A stretch of DNA of 43,852 nucleotides. It comes from JBPCMN01 sp013695115 (GTDB lineage: Bacteria; Actinomycetota; Acidimicrobiia; IMCC26256; JACDBD01). The notes below the pieces were generated by a model. It saw only the letters and a program-made list of their open reading frames with translations, did no database searches and was not told where the DNA came from. The stretch spans positions 1-43,852 of the forward strand of contig JBPCMN010000063.1 in NCBI GenBank assembly GCA_051002235.1, given 5' to 3'. The translations under genes were made by a program, and so were the position numbers. This document shows positions 31,284 to 38,466 of this stretch, piece by piece (positions within the stretch are counted from its first letter, which is position 1; the number at the start of each line of letters is the position of its first letter).

Positions 31284-32438
31284 TCATCCCTTCTTCTTCA
31301 CCTCGAGCACCCCGATCCCGTCGGGGAAGGCGAGGCCGCCGCCCATCAACTCGGGGGGTTGCGGCTCGCCGTCGACGAAGCGGATGCGCCGCACCGTGCC
31401 CTCCGCCCCTGGTCCGATGGCCTCGGGCGTGATCGTGATGCCGATGTCGGCGTAGTAGAGGGTCCCCTTCGAGTCGACGCCCAGCCCGAGCGGCGTGCCG
31501 GTCGAGAACGTCTGCTCACCCAGCACCTCGCCCGCCGGCGGCGCCAGGATCGTGCGCACGAACCCGCCAGCCTCGTCGTATTCGTTGATGACGCCGGTGA
31601 TCACGCTGTCGACGTAGAGACCGCCCCCAGGCTTGCCGATGACCGCGTTGGGCGTCGACAGTCCGTTCTCGCCCGCGGCGATGAACAGCTCGCGCTCGAC
31701 CGCGTCGGCGAGCGGCGCGCCGGTGGTGTCCGTCTGCCCGCAGCCACCCTCGGCGTCGTTCGACGTCGGGAACGGACCGGTGTAGCGCAGCACCCCGGCC
31801 GTCTCGCGCAATGCCGACGCCACGTAGATCCGGTCCTGGTCGTCGACGTAGATCTGGCCCGCGGTCCCGATGGCCACGTCGAGCTTGCAGTACGCCACGT
31901 CCCGCGAGTCGAACGGTGGGAACCACACGATGAGCTGGCCGGTCGAGTCACCCGCGGCCTGGTTGCCGATGTCGGTTGTCACCACCCGCCCGTCGGAGAG
32001 AAACCCGCAGCCGTAGTTCTCGGAGTTGTCCTCGGTCGGCTGGTAGGTAGGCGTGAGCTTGCCCACCTGCTCGGCCGACAGCTTGCCGACCTCCGTGCCC
32101 TTCAGCTGGAAGATCCCCCACCCCGGCGGCGGGTCGGGCTGCCCGGTGTCTTCGCCGGCGATGAACCACCGCTCGCCCTTCTCCGGGCCGGGCGCGCCTT
32201 TGGGGAAGAAACAGATCTGGGCGTTGATGTCGAGACCGTCGGGGTCGTCGTTGTGGTTGGTGATGACGGTCTGCTTCTCGAACGGCGGCTTCGCCTCGTA
32301 AGCGTTGAGATTGTTCCCCTCGCCGTTCAACACGATGACCGTCCGCTTCGAGCCGCCGCCGGCCGAAGCCGCCGGCGTGCCGGCAACGACGAGCGCCAGC
32401 GCGGCGCCGACGAGGAGAACGCGTGTGATCCGGGCCAT
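31284..32438 (-). CDS. secreted NHL/SMP-30-like beta-propeller protein
   Basis: 384 aa. Cleavable signal peptide (ITRVLLVGAALALVVA, then PAASAGG). The mature part has repeated propeller strands such as GQIYVDDQDRIYVAS, GGGLYVDSVITGVIN and LGVDSKGTLYYADIG, the D-x-x-G-x-I/L-Y-V pattern of NHL/SMP-30 propellers. Several Cys residues may form disulfides. Function unknown. ATG 32438 lies three bases after the stop of the PQQ-type propeller gene, with AAGGAG upstream, so the two exported proteins are made together. Confidence 0.75.
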   Translation of the reverse strand: MARITRVLLVGAALALVVAGTPAASAGGGSKRTVIVLNGEGNNLNAYEAKPPFEKQTVITNHNDDPDGLDINAQICFFPKGAPGPEKGERWFIAGEDTGQPDPPPGWGIFQLKGTEVGKLSAEQVGKLTPTYQPTEDNSENYGCGFLSDGRVVTTDIGNQAAGDSTGQLIVWFPPFDSRDVAYCKLDVAIGTAGQIYVDDQDRIYVASALRETAGVLRYTGPFPTSNDAEGGCGQTDTTGAPLADAVERELFIAAGENGLSTPNAVIGKPGGGLYVDSVITGVINEYDEAGGFVRTILAPPAGEVLGEQTFSTGTPLGLGVDSKGTLYYADIGITITPEAIGPGAEGTVRRIRFVDGEPQPPELMGGGLAFPDGIGVLEVKKKG

Positions 32439-32441
32439 CGG

Positions 32442-34388
32442 TCACTCCTTCTCTCGGGGTGCGAACGGGATCTCGAATCCATTGGTGGTGACGAGGCGGT
32501 CGAATCCCTCGACCAGCGACGGCAGCTCGCCGGGGTCGTCGACGGCCAGGATGCTGATGCGGTCGTACGTGACGCCCGGGTTGGGGACGCCGTCGCCGGT
32601 GCAGTCGAAGTTGTCGTCGAGCACGCAGATCAACCCGCCGGTGGGGTTGTCGGTGCCTTGCGAGAGGTACACCGCGTAGACGGTGGCGCCGGCGGCGGCC
32701 GCCGCGCTCCCCGGGCGCAGCCACCGCGCCGGTGGTCCGAGCCCCTCGGCCTGCACCTCCACCTCGAATGGCGCCAGCGTGATCTTGACCATGCCCGTGC
32801 CGGTGTCGCCACCGACCCGGTCCTTGGTGAGGTCGAAGTTGAGCGGGCACGCGGCCGCCAGGCACGGCTGTGCCGCCGCCCGCGCCTCGGTCTCGGGATC
32901 GGCGGTCGTCGGCGGCGCCGCGGTGGTGGTCGTCGCTGCCACCGACTCGCCCTCGAGCGAGAAGCGGTACACCCCGCTGGTCTTGCTCTTGTTGCCGACG
33001 CCGGGCTCGCGGATGCCCGCCACCGCGACTACGTCGTCGCCGACGACGGCGGCGCCGCCCGACACCGCTCCCATCATCTGCTGGTCCCAGAGCACCTCGC
33101 CCGTCTGGAGGTCGAGGGCGCGCAGGGTGAAGTCGGTGCCGCCGATGAACACGACTCCGTTGGCCTCGGCCGCGGCCGCGTACGTCGGCGCCGCCAGCGG
33201 CTGTTGCCACCTGATCGCGCCGGTAGCGGCATCGAGGGCATGGAGATAGGGCGAGCCGCCGATGGCGGTGCCGCCCACCACGACGCCGTCGGCGACCGCG
33301 GTGGGCCCGATGAAGCCGCCGGTGGAGAAGTTGGCGCCGGGCCGCGGGATGCCTGCTTCGGTCACCGCCGTCTGCCACACGAGCTCGCCGGTTTCGGGGT
33401 CGACGGCGTAATACACCGCGTCCTTGTTGCCCAGCCCGACGAGCGGACGATCGCCCGCGGTGAACAGGTTGGGCGCGCCGGCGAAGTCGAGGTCGTCCCG
33501 GTTGGACGGGTGGGGCTGGTAGGTCCAGCGGACGCTCCCGTCGTCGAGGTCGAGGGCGACGATCGCCTCGCTGTAGCGACCCCATCCCTCGTCGCTGACG
33601 CAGTTGCCGGTACCCACGTAGACGAGGCGCCGGTCGCGGTCCACGGTGGGGGAGCCCCAGACGTCGCCGCAGCCCGAGCCGGTGGCGCCTTCGCCTTCGG
33701 TGGGGGCGAGTACCGCCGTCCACCGCTCCTCGCCGGTGGCGGCGTCGAGCGCGATCACGCCCGCGGGCTCACCGTTCCCGCTGTTGTGGACGTCGGAGCC
33801 GAAGACGACGAGCCCGTCGACCACGACCGGCGACGACTCGATCTCGGTGGGGTCCTCGTCGTTCCCCGCCTCGCCCAACTCGTGCTTCCAGCGCAGCGAG
33901 CCGTCGCGGGCGCGGAGGGCGTACAGGGTCTTGCCGGCGCCGAAGTACAGGGTGCGGGTGCCGCCGGCGTCGGCGACCGTTGCCGACGACACGATCTGGC
34001 CTGCGTACACGTTCGGGTGGATCTCGGCCTCGTACTTCCAGCGCTCCTTCCCGTCATCGAGATCGAGGGCGTAGAAGTTGCCCGACCAGTCGCCGACGTA
34101 CACGGTCCCGTCGACGACCGCCGGCGTCGCGGTCACGGTGTCCTCGGCGTTGAAGAACCAGATCTGGCGCAGGTCGGGAGCAGTGGCCGGGCTGATCCGG
34201 GTGTCGCACGGGTACGAGAACGTGCGGTCGACGCCCTGGCCCCAGGTCGGCCAGTCGCAGCCGTCGATCGCCCCCTGCTTTGCCGGCTCGGGCGGGTCGC
34301 TGGCGTCGCCACCGTCGGCGGAGCAGGCCGCGACCATGAGCGCGAGCGCGGCGATCGCCGCGAGCACCCTGGTGATGCCGGCCCCCAT
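32442..34388 (-). CDS. PQQ-binding-like beta-propeller lipoprotein
   Basis: 648 aa. Signal peptide ending in MVAAC (lipobox), so probably anchored outside the membrane. At least six PQQ-type blades are visible, each with a strand like GTVYVGDWSGNFYALDLDDGKERWKY: ALDxxTGExxW repeats. This is the scaffold of quinoprotein alcohol dehydrogenases and of BamB. The disulfide/acid active-site residues of true dehydrogenases are not evident, and no pqq genes are near except one PqqC-fold protein. A C-terminal Ala/Thr-rich linker (VAATTTTAAPP) leads to an extra domain of about 150 residues. Confidence 0.8.
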   Translation of the reverse strand: MGAGITRVLAAIAALALMVAACSADGGDASDPPEPAKQGAIDGCDWPTWGQGVDRTFSYPCDTRISPATAPDLRQIWFFNAEDTVTATPAVVDGTVYVGDWSGNFYALDLDDGKERWKYEAEIHPNVYAGQIVSSATVADAGGTRTLYFGAGKTLYALRARDGSLRWKHELGEAGNDEDPTEIESSPVVVDGLVVFGSDVHNSGNGEPAGVIALDAATGEERWTAVLAPTEGEGATGSGCGDVWGSPTVDRDRRLVYVGTGNCVSDEGWGRYSEAIVALDLDDGSVRWTYQPHPSNRDDLDFAGAPNLFTAGDRPLVGLGNKDAVYYAVDPETGELVWQTAVTEAGIPRPGANFSTGGFIGPTAVADGVVVGGTAIGGSPYLHALDAATGAIRWQQPLAAPTYAAAAEANGVVFIGGTDFTLRALDLQTGEVLWDQQMMGAVSGGAAVVGDDVVAVAGIREPGVGNKSKTSGVYRFSLEGESVAATTTTAAPPTTADPETEARAAAQPCLAAACPLNFDLTKDRVGGDTGTGMVKITLAPFEVEVQAEGLGPPARWLRPGSAAAAAGATVYAVYLSQGTDNPTGGLICVLDDNFDCTGDGVPNPGVTYDRISILAVDDPGELPSLVEGFDRLVTTNGFEIPFAPREKE

Positions 34389-34419
34389 CGTTCCCCCCGC
34401 GCCGAGCTGACAGCGGCGT

Positions 34420-34426
34420 CATACTA
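34420..34426. promoter_or_regulatory. overlapping divergent -10 boxes
   Basis: CATACT (plus, 34420-34425) ends six bases before the GTG of the CruF-like gene (leaderless). TAGTAT (minus, 34426-34421) is placed for the PQQ-propeller gene, with a leader of about 26 nt. Confidence 0.4.
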
Positions 34427-34431
34427 AGCGG

Positions 34432-35301
34432 GTGCGCGAGGTCGCGGGCACGCTCTTCGGCCGCTGGTACGTCACGGTCTTCGGCGGGGTCTTCGCCTGG
34501 TGCGCGGTTCGTCACCTGGGCTGGCGCAAGACCCTCGTCTACGCGGTCGTCGCCGTCGGCGTGGGCGCGCTGGCCGAGAACGGCTCGGTGCATCTCGGGT
34601 TCCCGTACACGCGCTACGCCTTCAACCCCGACCTGCGGGGCGACGAGGTATTCATCGGTGACGTGCCCCTCATGGTTCCACTCAGCTACACGTTCATGGC
34701 CTACTTCGCGTTCGCGTCCGGACGCTTGCTGGCGTCGGGCCCGTGGCGGACCCGCGCTTCACGCCCGTGGCAGGAGTGGCTCCTCGCGCTCGTGCTGGCG
34801 GTTTGGGCGCTGTGGATCCTCGACCCGGTATCGCGCCTGGGCGACGAGTTCTACCTCGGCGAGCTGTTCGAGTACGACGGCCCCGGGTTCTGGTTCGGGC
34901 TCCCGCTCGGAAGCCAGGTGGGCTTCGCCGCCACTGCCGCGGTGCTCCTCGCGTTGCTGTTCGGCTTGGCCCGCGCCGAGCCCGACCGTGCCGTGGCCGG
35001 CATCCGCCACCATCCGCACGTCCTGGCGGTGCTCACGTATCACGGCCAGGTGCTGCACCTCGCGATCGTGGCGTTCGTCATCGGTGGCATCCCCGCCGAC
35101 ACCATCGGCGGATCGTTCTTCCTCATGTGGGTGCCGGCCGCGGCGCTGACGGCGGTGCATTGGAGCAGCCTGCGGGCCGCTCGCGCGGCCGGCGCGGCCG
35201 TTCAGGCGGTGCCGGGGTCTTCCTGGAGCGTCGCCACCGCCGGGTTGGATCCCACGGCCTCCAGCCGGTCGAGTCCCTCGCCGTCGCCCTTGAGGAAGTA
35301 G
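34432..35301 (+). CDS. carotenoid biosynthesis (CruF/DUF422-like) membrane protein
   Basis: 289 aa with about seven transmembrane helices. AENGSVHLGFPYTRYAF and the following GDVPLMVPLSYTFMAYFAF are the signature of the CruF/bisanhydrobacterioruberin hydratase family, which adds water to the psi-end of acyclic carotenoids. No other carotenoid genes are in the window, so the substrate is open. GTG 34432. The last 100 bp (VPGSSWSVATAGLDP onward) overlap antisense the end of the hydrolase gene; that tail is low-complexity Ser/Pro and may be a read-on after loss of an earlier stop. Confidence 0.75.
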   Translation: MREVAGTLFGRWYVTVFGGVFAWCAVRHLGWRKTLVYAVVAVGVGALAENGSVHLGFPYTRYAFNPDLRGDEVFIGDVPLMVPLSYTFMAYFAFASGRLLASGPWRTRASRPWQEWLLALVLAVWALWILDPVSRLGDEFYLGELFEYDGPGFWFGLPLGSQVGFAATAAVLLALLFGLARAEPDRAVAGIRHHPHVLAVLTYHGQVLHLAIVAFVIGGIPADTIGGSFFLMWVPAAALTAVHWSSLRAARAAGAAVQAVPGSSWSVATAGLDPTASSRSSPSPSPLRK

Positions 35302-36236
35302 TCCCAGAACGCGAGCCCGGAGGCGACGAGCACGTCGCCCGACGGCCCCTCCGCCCCCACGAACGGCTGGACGTGGCCCGTACCGGTCAAGGTCACGAGG
35401 AACTTGGGCGCGCTGGCCTTGACGTAGGCGTCCACGCCGGCCTGGTAAGGCACGAGCGGGTCGCTGTCGCCGTGCAGGATGAGCAGCGGCGTGTCGACAC
35501 CCTGGAAGTAGGTCTCGCCGTCGGCGACGAGCCCGGCCATGCCCGACATCGGGGCGGCGGCGTCGATCCGCTTGTCGATGCAGCAGGAGCTGTAGGTCAA
35601 GCCGTAGGTGGTGATTCCACCGAGTGAGTGGCCGGAGGCGCCGATGTGCTTCTTGTCGACCAGGCCGCGCAGGGTCCCGGGCTCCTTCGACAGCGCGAGC
35701 ACCTCGTCGATGACGAAGCTGGCGTCGGCGGGCTGGTTTTTCACGTCGCCGAGGCCGTCGGCGAACACGTTGCCGCCGGGAGCGCTGGTGTTCGACAGTG
35801 GGTAGTCGGGGGCGGCGACGACGTAGCCGGCCGACACCCACTCGTTGATGATGCCCTCGTAGACCGTGGCGTTGGCGGTGAGGCCATGGCTGAACAGGAT
35901 GAGCGGGTACGGCGCGCCGTTCTTGGCCGGCGCGGCATCCTCGCCGATCTCGTCTTCCACGTACGTGCCCTTGGCGGGGTAGTAGATCGTGGTCTTGAGC
36001 GTGCGCTCGGGCGTGCCGGCGAAGGTGCCGACCGCGGCGGTGGGCCGGCTGTCGTCGACCAGGGTCACGACCGTCTTCCCGACCGCGTAGGCCCCGAGCG
36101 GTGCGGCGTCGGCCTTCTCGTTACCGCCTTCGCCGGCCGCCGCGGTGGTGGCCGCGCCCATGCCGGCGCCGAGCAGCGCCAGGCTGGTGACGAGCGTGGC
36201 GATCACGCGCCGGGTGGGGTGTCGAACTGAGCTCAC
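35202..36236 (-). CDS. secreted alpha/beta hydrolase (dienelactone hydrolase/lipase-like)
   Basis: 344 aa. Signal peptide VIATLVTSLALLGAGMGAATTAAAG. The alpha/beta hydrolase core follows: LILFSHGL (oxyanion loop), GASGHSLGG with nucleophilic Ser, LLILHGDSDPLVPY with the Asp, and GTGHVQPF with the His. A SCCIDK Cys pair may form a disulfide. Relatives are esterases of the polyester/PAF-acetylhydrolase type. GTG 36236 with GAGGAG six to eight bases before it; a longer frame upstream runs across the tRNA gene and is rejected. 3' end overlaps the CruF-like gene by 100 bp. Confidence 0.85.
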   Translation of the reverse strand: MSSVRHPTRRVIATLVTSLALLGAGMGAATTAAAGEGGNEKADAAPLGAYAVGKTVVTLVDDSRPTAAVGTFAGTPERTLKTTIYYPAKGTYVEDEIGEDAAPAKNGAPYPLILFSHGLTANATVYEGIINEWVSAGYVVAAPDYPLSNTSAPGGNVFADGLGDVKNQPADASFVIDEVLALSKEPGTLRGLVDKKHIGASGHSLGGITTYGLTYSSCCIDKRIDAAAPMSGMAGLVADGETYFQGVDTPLLILHGDSDPLVPYQAGVDAYVKASAPKFLVTLTGTGHVQPFVGAEGPSGDVLVASGLAFWDYFLKGDGEGLDRLEAVGSNPAVATLQEDPGTA

Positions 36237-36318
36237 GGGGACTCCTCGCTCGGTTCTGCCCTGCCGGAGGACGGGCCATTGTGGCACTTGCCAACGAGGG
36301 TCCGGCTCGAGCGAGCGG

Positions 36319-36324
36319 TAATCT
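36319..36324 (+). promoter_or_regulatory. -10 candidate for tRNA-Cys
   Basis: TAATCT, 11 bases before the mature tRNA 5' end. No convincing -35 at 17 bp. Confidence 0.4.
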
Positions 36325-36335
36325 CGCTGGTTCCC

Positions 36336-36407
36336 GGCGGCGTAGCCGAGTGGCTCAGGCAGAGGTCTGCAAAACCTTGTACGCGGGTTCGATTCCCGCC
36401 GCCGCCT
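36336..36407 (+). tRNA. tRNA-Cys(GCA)
   Basis: A full cloverleaf can be folded by eye. Acceptor stem GGCGGCG with CGCCGCC, D-arm with GCCGAGTGGCTCAGGC, anticodon stem GAGGT/ACCTT around loop CTGCAAA (anticodon GCA), T-arm GCGGG-TTCGATT-CCCGC, discriminator U. The 3' CCA is not encoded. No integrase or att-like repeat sits beside it. It is the ordinary Cys tRNA, not the UGA-reading tRNA-Sec. Confidence 0.95.
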
Positions 36408-36432
36408 CCGCTCCTTCCCGAGGTGGGACGAC

Positions 36433-37212
36433 ATGACCGATCGAGTGCGGCTCGAGTACGAGGGGTCGATCGCGGTCATCACCAACAACAACCCCGAGAA
36501 GCACAACGCGTTCGACGACGAGATGGACGCGCGCCTCTTCGAGATCTTCGGCGAGCTATGCCGACGACCCGAGGTCCGGGCGGTGATCTGGCGGGGTGAG
36601 GGCAAGTCGTTCTCCTCCGGCCGCGACGCCGGCTCGATCGGCAACCTGAAGGTCCCGCTGTCGCACCACGAGCTGATGCGGCGCGGGCACCGGGGGATCC
36701 AGCAGCTCTGGGAGCTCGACGCGCCGGTGCTGGTGGCGTGCAAGGGCTGGGTGATGGGCGGGTCGTTCCAGCGGGCGCTCCTCTGCGACGTGCGCGTCGC
36801 AGCCGAAGGCACCCGCTTCCGCCTGCCCGAGCTCAACTACGGGGTGATCCCCGACACCGGCGGCGTGGCCGCCCTGTTCGAGATGTGCGGTCACGGCCTG
36901 GTCAGCGACCTCGTGCTCACCGGGCGGGTGCTCGATGCCGACGAGGCGCTGGGCCACGGGATTGTGAGCCGGGTGGTGCCCGAGGCCGAGCTCGATGCCA
37001 CCATGCGGGAGATGGCCGAGCACATCGCGGCGCTGCCGGCGGTAACGGTGAAGATGGGGCGAGAGGTGATCCGGCACCTGGCGCAGCCAACCATCCGGGC
37101 GTCGATGGGCGACGAGATGATCTACCAGACGTTCATCAACAAGAGCGACGACATAGCCGAGCTGCGCGCGGCGCGCGCCGAGGAACGCGACCCGCGCTTC
37201 ACCGGCAGTTGA
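36433..37212 (+). CDS. enoyl-CoA hydratase/isomerase family protein
   Basis: 259 aa crotonase. NNPEKHNAFDDEMD is the N-terminal signature; GEGKSFSSGRDAGSI supplies the oxyanion-hole region and VACKGWVMGGSFQRALLCDVRVA the second. LPELNYGVIPDTGG has one of the two usual catalytic Glu; the Asp in IPDTGG occupies the area of the other. ATG 36433 follows GAGGTGGG. Fifteen bases upstream of the dienoyl-CoA-reductase-like SDR; together they could handle unsaturated acyl-CoA intermediates. Confidence 0.9.
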   Translation: MTDRVRLEYEGSIAVITNNNPEKHNAFDDEMDARLFEIFGELCRRPEVRAVIWRGEGKSFSSGRDAGSIGNLKVPLSHHELMRRGHRGIQQLWELDAPVLVACKGWVMGGSFQRALLCDVRVAAEGTRFRLPELNYGVIPDTGGVAALFEMCGHGLVSDLVLTGRVLDADEALGHGIVSRVVPEAELDATMREMAEHIAALPAVTVKMGREVIRHLAQPTIRASMGDEMIYQTFINKSDDIAELRAARAEERDPRFTGS

Positions 37213-37227
37213 AGGGACGGAGGCACG

Positions 37228-38115
37228 GTGAGCGATTTGATCGGGCTGCCGGGACCACCCCCTGTGGGTGAGACCGCGCTCCCGGCGGACACGTTCGCGG
37301 ACGTGAGCGTGTTTGTCACCGGCGGCGGGACCGGCCTGGGCAAGGCGATCGCGTCGGAGTTCGCCCGGTTGGGCGCGTCGATCGTCATCGCCAGCCGCAA
37401 GGAGGAGCACCTCGCCTCGGGCAAGGACGCGATGGAGGCGCTGGGCGCTCCCGTGCTGGCGGTGGCCTGCGACATCCGCGAGCCCGACGCGATCAGCGCA
37501 ACCTTCGACGAAGCGGAGAAAACCTTCGGGCTGCCCGGCGTGCTCGTCAACAACGCCGCCGCCAACTTCCCGGTACCGGCCGAGGACATGTCGCCCAATG
37601 CCTGGCGCACTGTCGTCGACATCACCCTCAACGGCACCTTCCTGTGCGCGCGCGAGTTCGGCCGCCGCCACCTGACTGCGGGAACGCCGGGCTCGATCGT
37701 GAACGTCGGCGCGTCGTACGCCTGGACCGGCGGTCCCGGGTTCGCCCACTCGGCCGCGGCCAAGGCCGGGGTCAAGAACCTCACCGAGTCGCTCGCGGTC
37801 GAGTGGGGACCGTACGGGATACAGGTGAACGCGCTCGTGCCCGGGCTCTTTCCCCACGAGGACATGACCGCCGACATCCGCGGCAGCCTCGACCGCACCA
37901 GCGACAAGGACCCGTGCCAGCCGGCGATGCGGGTAGGGCAGCGCCAGGAACTCGGCTGGGCCGCGACCTTCCTCGCGTCGCCCTACGCCCGGTTCATCTC
38001 CGGCCACACCCTCGTCGTCGACGGCGCCAACTGGCAGCGCCGCACCCTGACCAACCCTCCGGTCACGACCGTGCGCGAACAGATGGGGAAGGGTCCCTTC
38101 GCCGCCGACAGCTGA
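37228..38115 (+). CDS. SDR, 2,4-dienoyl-CoA reductase-like
   Basis: 295 aa. SVFVTGGGTGLGKAIASEFARLGA is the NADP-binding fold, and NNAAANFPVPAEDMS the motif seen in DECR-type enzymes. The usual catalytic YxxxK reads HSAAAKAG, so Tyr is replaced by Ser while Lys is kept. The same change is normal in 2,4-dienoyl-CoA reductases and supports that assignment rather than inactivity. GTG 37228 with GGAGG upstream. An N-terminal extension of about 25 residues (GLPGPPPVGET) precedes the fold. Confidence 0.85.
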   Translation: MSDLIGLPGPPPVGETALPADTFADVSVFVTGGGTGLGKAIASEFARLGASIVIASRKEEHLASGKDAMEALGAPVLAVACDIREPDAISATFDEAEKTFGLPGVLVNNAAANFPVPAEDMSPNAWRTVVDITLNGTFLCAREFGRRHLTAGTPGSIVNVGASYAWTGGPGFAHSAAAKAGVKNLTESLAVEWGPYGIQVNALVPGLFPHEDMTADIRGSLDRTSDKDPCQPAMRVGQRQELGWAATFLASPYARFISGHTLVVDGANWQRRTLTNPPVTTVREQMGKGPFAADS

Positions 38116-38124
38116 GGGAGACCG

Positions 38125-38412
38125 ATGGTCCTTCTGCATATCGAACACCGAGTCGCCGACTTCGCCGGGTGGAAGGCGGCCTTCGACGGCGATCCCGTCG
38201 GTCGCGAGCGATCGGGGGTGCGCCGTTACTGGATCCGGCGAGCGATCGATGATCCGAACCTCGTCGTGATCGATCTGGAGTTCGACACCACGCGCGAGGC
38301 CGAGGGCCTGCTGGCGGCGATGCGAGAGGTGTGGCAGGTGGTCGAGCCGGCCGGTCTCGTCGAGGGGCCGCAGGCGCGGATCGTCGAGACGGTGGAGACG
38401 AAGGAGTACTGA
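38125..38412 (+). CDS. small conserved protein, possible ABM/EthD-like barrel
   Basis: 95 aa. MVLLHIEHRVADFAGWKAAFDGDP, then a strand pair (RRYWIRRAIDDPNLVVIDLEFD) and a helix (EAEGLLAAMREVW): one ferredoxin-like unit as in antibiotic-biosynthesis-monooxygenase or related dimeric barrels. It has no catalytic motif I can name. ATG with GGGAGA upstream, nine bases after the SDR stop, so third in this operon. A hairpin follows at its stop. Confidence 0.65.
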   Translation: MVLLHIEHRVADFAGWKAAFDGDPVGRERSGVRRYWIRRAIDDPNLVVIDLEFDTTREAEGLLAAMREVWQVVEPAGLVEGPQARIVETVETKEY

Positions 38413-38453
38413 CCGGCGCCTCAGGCGGAGGACGCTTCGTCGGTCGGCGCCGG
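38413..38453. terminator. inverted repeat between convergent genes
   Basis: CCGGCGCC (38413-38420) and GGCGCCGG (38446-38453) form an 8-bp stem. The enclosed sequence has its own small hairpin (GACG-CTT-CGTC at 38431-38441). Lies between the 95-aa gene and the convergent membrane protein gene. Confidence 0.5.
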
Positions 38454-38466
38454 CAGCGTCGGCTGC

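Noticed and set aside
22648..34388. A PQQ biosynthesis locus (PqqC-fold plus PQQ propeller)
   Set aside because: The two genes are 8 kb apart, no pqqA, B, D or E is present, and the PqqC-fold protein fits the wider TenA group equally well.
30810..34427. 1205-codon open frame on the plus strand
   Set aside because: It is antisense to five well-supported minus-strand genes or parts of them, has no domain, and is made of Arg/Gly/Val/Asp-rich shadow sequence typical of high-GC DNA.
36336..36407. tRNA-Cys as integration site of a mobile island
   Set aside because: No integrase gene and no repeat of the tRNA 3' end is visible in the downstream sequence.
36237..36836. Extended N-terminus of the secreted hydrolase across the tRNA region
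   Set aside because: Would read antisense through tRNA-Cys and the enoyl-CoA hydratase start; the signal peptide after GTG 36236 with its own ribosome binding site is decisive.
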